From Hyaloscypha bicolor E (taxonomy: Eukaryota > Ascomycota > Leotiomycetes > Helotiales > Hyaloscyphaceae), in contig NW_020194588.1 of NCBI RefSeq assembly GCF_002865645.1, forward strand, positions 602,092 to 666,091: 64,000 bases of DNA, written 5' to 3'. Each line of letters opens with the position of its first letter. Position 1 is the stretch's first letter. The notes below the pieces were generated by a model, which made no database searches, was not told the DNA's origin, and saw nothing but the letters and a program-made list of their open reading frames with translations. A program made the position numbers and the translations under genes. Shown piece after piece: positions 60,551-64,000 of the stretch.

Positions 60551-63500
60551 AATAGACAAAACCACTAATAGCTAGAGCATTAACTAGAAGAAGCGCCTCT
60601 ACTATTACTAGGGCGACCCAGTTAGGCATCCAGGGAAGCGCTCAGTTAGCTACTCTAGCTGCCGCCTAATTAGAAGAAGAGAGTAGAACTCAGACATCCC
60701 CAGAACTAGCTAGCAGGATAATAATAACAGAGAAGCTAGCGGCGGCTTGTTATTACATTACTGAGTTAGAAGCAGAAATATAATAGAGAGAGGATCTAGA
60801 GAATCTAGAAGCTCAGATTTGCTATCTTAAGAATATTTGGGCACCTATTATAGAACCTATTATACTACTAGTAATATATTTGGTTTATAGGGCTCTAAAA
60901 ACCCGAGAATTACTAACTTATAAGAGAAAGAGTATTAAGGAAGCCTAGGACTTCTTCTACTAGGCAAAGCTAAAATAGTATAAAGATAGCGGAATTATCT
61001 GAACTATAGATATAGTAAAGGTTATATATTATACTTCCTGTTTTAAGAATATAGCTAGAAATATCTGGAAATATAGGAAGTAATTAGTAAGTATTAATAC
61101 TATAAATTAGAAGACCTTTATTAAGTTTATAAAGAATTCTATCTTGAATCCGGAAAACCGTAATAATAATACCCTTACTAAGTTTAAGAATATAAAATAA
61201 TAGCTAGATTAGAATATCTAAAGCTTTATATCTTACTTAGATAGCCTATTAGATAACTTGGGATATATGAGTTTATTATAAGAGCGGGATAATTTATTTA
61301 GTAGCTTAAGGCAGAAGATTCGGGACAAGATTAATTACTAAGGAAATACTTTATAAGAAAGAGAAAAGCTTATTTCTATAGTATAGTACGGCAGGCCGTA
61401 CTCGTCAAAAATCATGTTATTTTAGCGGTTTTGAGGTTTAGGTCACATGGCAAAGGCCGCGGCCTTTTGCACGTGACTTGCGGAAATCACATAAGAAAGC
61501 TGGTTTTTCTGTAAACTTAGAGAATAATCCTTTATGAGTATTCAATCAATTGAGCTTTTATATACTGCATACTATTTATACTTTACTATTTACGCTTTTG
61601 ATTTGTTATTTTGCTATTAAGTCACGTTTTGCGCTCTGGTATACTTTATATGGGTTTTTGTCTTATCGCAGTTTCCCTCCTATAATAGCTATAAGAGTTA
61701 AGAATAACTTGAACTAGTTTACTTAACGGGAATATAATAATAAGCTAATAGATTAATAAAAGAAAGGAAATTAGAGAAAGAAAAAAGAAAATAATAAAGA
61801 GAAATAAAAGAGAAATATATTTCTATTACGAGATTTATATAACCGGAGTAGTAAAAGTATAATAACGAGATCTAATATAATACCCGTATCGGAATCTATA
61901 AGACCGGATATAACTTACTTTACTTACTAGAAAAAGAATTACTATATTACTACCTGCCCAAATTAGGGAAAACCGACTTATTATAATTATAATAAGTCTA
62001 GCTATAAGGCATATAAGTACCTAGAACTAAAGAAGCCGAGAAACAAGTATGCCCTATAATAGTTATACTCGTTTATATTATAGAAGGCAAGGCCCCTAAA
62101 ACGAGAATAGTAATTAAGGTTATTATTAAGACGAGAAAAAGTAGGTAAAGAATTAAAGTATTAGTTAACTCGGGTATAGAGGCCAATTATATAAAGAAAA
62201 AATTAGCCTTAAATATAGGTATTCCGTTAATATTAAGGGCAACTCTCTTATTCTTACTAAAAAAAAAAGAAAAATTCATTTATATAAAAATTATATTCTT
62301 GAAATTACTACTAAGAATATATTAGGGAACTAAAAAAAGACTAATATATATTTTATATTATATAATTTTAATCTGAATTATATTAATATAATACTTGGAT
62401 TTCTATAGCTTTACTAGGTTAATTCCCTGATTTCTTTTAGGGAAATAATATAGAGATATTAGATTTAATTATAGAAGATTAAAGTTCTAAATACCAGGAA
62501 GTTTACTAAAGTAATAAAATATAAGACATATATTTTTCTATTAACTACTTATCCTATAATAGATAGCTAAAGAATTATTACTATTACTATAAATGAGATA
62601 ACTATATTTCTCAGGAAGTATTAGAACTTTCTTTAAGTATTCTCTATAAAGGCTATAAGTATACTACCCGACTATTATATAATAAAGTATTATATAGATC
62701 TGAAACCAGGATCCTAACTACTATATAGTTCTATATATGCTTTATTAGAAAGAAAGCTTGAAGTTCTTTAGGAATATCTTAATACTAGCTTAGAGAAGAA
62801 ATAGATCCGTTATTTTACTAGCCTAGCTAGTACCCTAATTATATTTGTTCTAAAGAAAGAAGGCGGCCTATATTTATATATTAATTACCGGAGTCAAAAT
62901 AGAATTACTATTAAGAACCAAATACTATTATTACTTATTAGTAAGATAATAGATAGACTTTATAAAGTAAAAATATATATAAAGCTAGACTTAAAGAATA
63001 CTTATTATTAGTTATAAATACGGGAAAATAATAAGTAAAAAATAGTATTTCAAATATATTATAGATATTTTAAGTATTATATTATATTTTTTAAACTATT
63101 TAATACTTTAGTAATATTTCAGGCATATATTAATTATATACTAGTAGGCCTTATAAATATTATTTATATAGTTTATTTAGATAATATTTTAATTTATTTA
63201 GAGAACCCAGAATAATATATAATAATAGTCTAATATATACTCGAGTAATTATAATAATACTAGCTCTTTATAAACTTAGTAAAATGCGAGTTTAATATAA
63301 AGAAAATAAAGTTCCTGGAATTTATAAATAGCCCGAATAATATAGAAATAGAGGCTAGCCAGGTTATAGCTATTAGGGAATAGCTAGTTCTAAAAAATAA
63401 TATCCGAGAAATTCAAGTATTTCTGGGTTTTACTAATTTTTACTAGAGATTTATTTATAAATACTCTAGAATAATAAAAGAATTAACTAATTTACTAAAA

Positions 63501-64000
63501 ACTAGCAGAAAACTACTATATTAGTTTAGCTAGACAGATAAGGCAGATAAGGCTTTTAGGGAGCTATAAATTATATTTATAATAGTACTAATTCTTTATT
63601 ATTTTAACCTAGTCTTAAAAATTTATATAGAAACAAATACTTCAGGATTTATAATTATAAGTATAATTTCCTAGCTTTTTAGTAAGAAGGCAAAAGCCAG
63701 ATAATACTCTATTACTTTCTATTTAAAAAAGATTACTATAATTAAGAATAAATATAAGATATATAACTCTAAATTCTTGGCTATTATTCTAGTATTTTAT
63801 ACTTAGTAATATTACCTAATATATGCCCGGTATACTATTATTATTAAGATAAATTATAATAACTTAAAATACTTTATAACTAAGAGAAAACTAAATAGTT
63901 AATAAATAAGATAAGCAGAAAAGCTAGCTATCTTTAACTTTGTTTTAAAATACTAGCCGGGGTATAGTAATTCCGCTAATAGGCTATTAAGGAGGCCAGA
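60551..64000 (+). mobile_element. Gypsy element J, gag-pol, runs off the window
   Basis: Plus-strand Ty3/Gypsy element. Gag is at about 60,555-61,900 (starts near KPLIARALTRRSASTITRAT; core includes LNPENRNNNTLTKF and LRQKIRDKINY). The protease motif at 62161-62180 reads LVNSG (Asp to Asn). RT spans about 62,860-63,400 with KEGGLYLYINYRS and the active site IVYLDNILIY at 63168-63197, where the second aspartate is Asn. NFYQRFI and RNase H-like sequence follow to the window edge, ending QPGYSNSANRL. Frames hold for long stretches with moderate RIP, so J is among the younger large elements here. Gag is split by the LTR at 61383-61684. Confidence 0.85.
61383..61684 (-). mobile_element. Nearly unmutated solo LTR of the element E family
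   Basis: This is a reverse-orientation copy of the E LTR (ATAGTACGGCAGGCCGTAC ... TTTCCCTCCTATA), 302 bp and largely free of RIP. It keeps CACGTGAC, CATGTT, TTGCACG and similar CpA/TpG sites that are mutated in the E LTRs. Flanks are ATAGT (61378-61382) and ATAGC (61685-61689), a TSD with one C-to-T change. Removing it and one TSD restores the Gypsy gag frame (LISI-AIRVKNNLN). It shows the near-ancestral sequence of the family. Confidence 0.88.

Larger units (their letters stand above)
9005..64000. other. RIP-mutated AT-rich isochore of nested transposons
   Basis: From about 9,005 the composition switches within tens of bases to extreme AT richness. Over kilobases CpA and TpG are nearly absent on both strands, while TpA is everywhere and scattered CpG, CpC and CpT survive. 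That is the pattern left by RIP (C to T, preferentially at CpA). Short GC-richer islets within the block coincide with short insertions (solo LTRs, MITEs, a TRIM) that are younger or too short for efficient RIP. Confidence 0.93.

Noticed and set aside
9005..64000. Centromere
   Set aside because: AT-rich, RIP-mutated retroelement islands can be centromeric in fungi, but sequence alone cannot show CENP-A binding and the island content is ordinary nested transposons.

Overview
The window is nuclear DNA of a filamentous ascomycete (Pezizomycotina). This rests on short spliceosomal introns with CTAAC/CTGAC-type branch sites, ribosomal protein genes of fungal type, and a very AT-rich block of dead transposons in which CpA and TpG are almost gone. 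That depletion is the signature of repeat-induced point mutation (RIP). I cannot name the species.

Left part (1 to about 9,000): ordinary base composition and few genes. I support four: a small secreted cysteine-containing protein (2787-3355, +), a cytochrome b5-like MAPR-family protein (3768-4648, -) whose open frame carries an in-frame TAG, and a divergent pair of ribosomal protein genes, eS25 (5333-6046, -) and uS7/RPS5 (6311-7116, +), that share a 264-bp promoter region. Two weaker protein-like fragments lie at 7260-7700 and 8723-8905, the latter next to the isochore edge. The first 2.8 kb hold no gene I can support.

Right part (about 9,005 to 64,000): one AT-rich island of nested mobile elements. 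Comparing terminal repeats and target-site duplications (TSDs) gives the layering. Copia element A (14458-22649, TSD ATTAG) sits inside the left LTR of a large Gypsy element F (14278-33118). Copia element B (33710-39973, TSD ATTAT) sits inside the left LTR of a second large Gypsy element E (33549-53022, TSD ATTAG). F and E lie in older Gypsy sequence: G at about 10.1-14.3 kb and H at about 53.0-57.3 kb. All of these read on the minus strand. Smaller insertions are superimposed: a solo LTR at 10916-11129, a foldback MITE at 31894-32051, two copies of a 178-180 bp MITE with 9-bp TSDs (40944-41123, 55492-55669), a 717-bp TRIM-like mini-retrotransposon (57287-58003) and a solo LTR of its family (54783-54914). 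The right end reads on the plus strand: a pogo/Fot-type transposase relic (about 58.0-60.3 kb), then a Gypsy gag-pol (60.5 kb to the window end) whose gag is split by a nearly unmutated LTR of the E family (61383-61684).

No transposon protein is intact. The coding calls there come from reading through RIP-type stops (CAA/CAG to TAA/TAG, TGG to TAG) and recognising family motifs. I saw no tRNA, rRNA, CRISPR or centromere-type array. All assignments come from reading the sequence without database searches.
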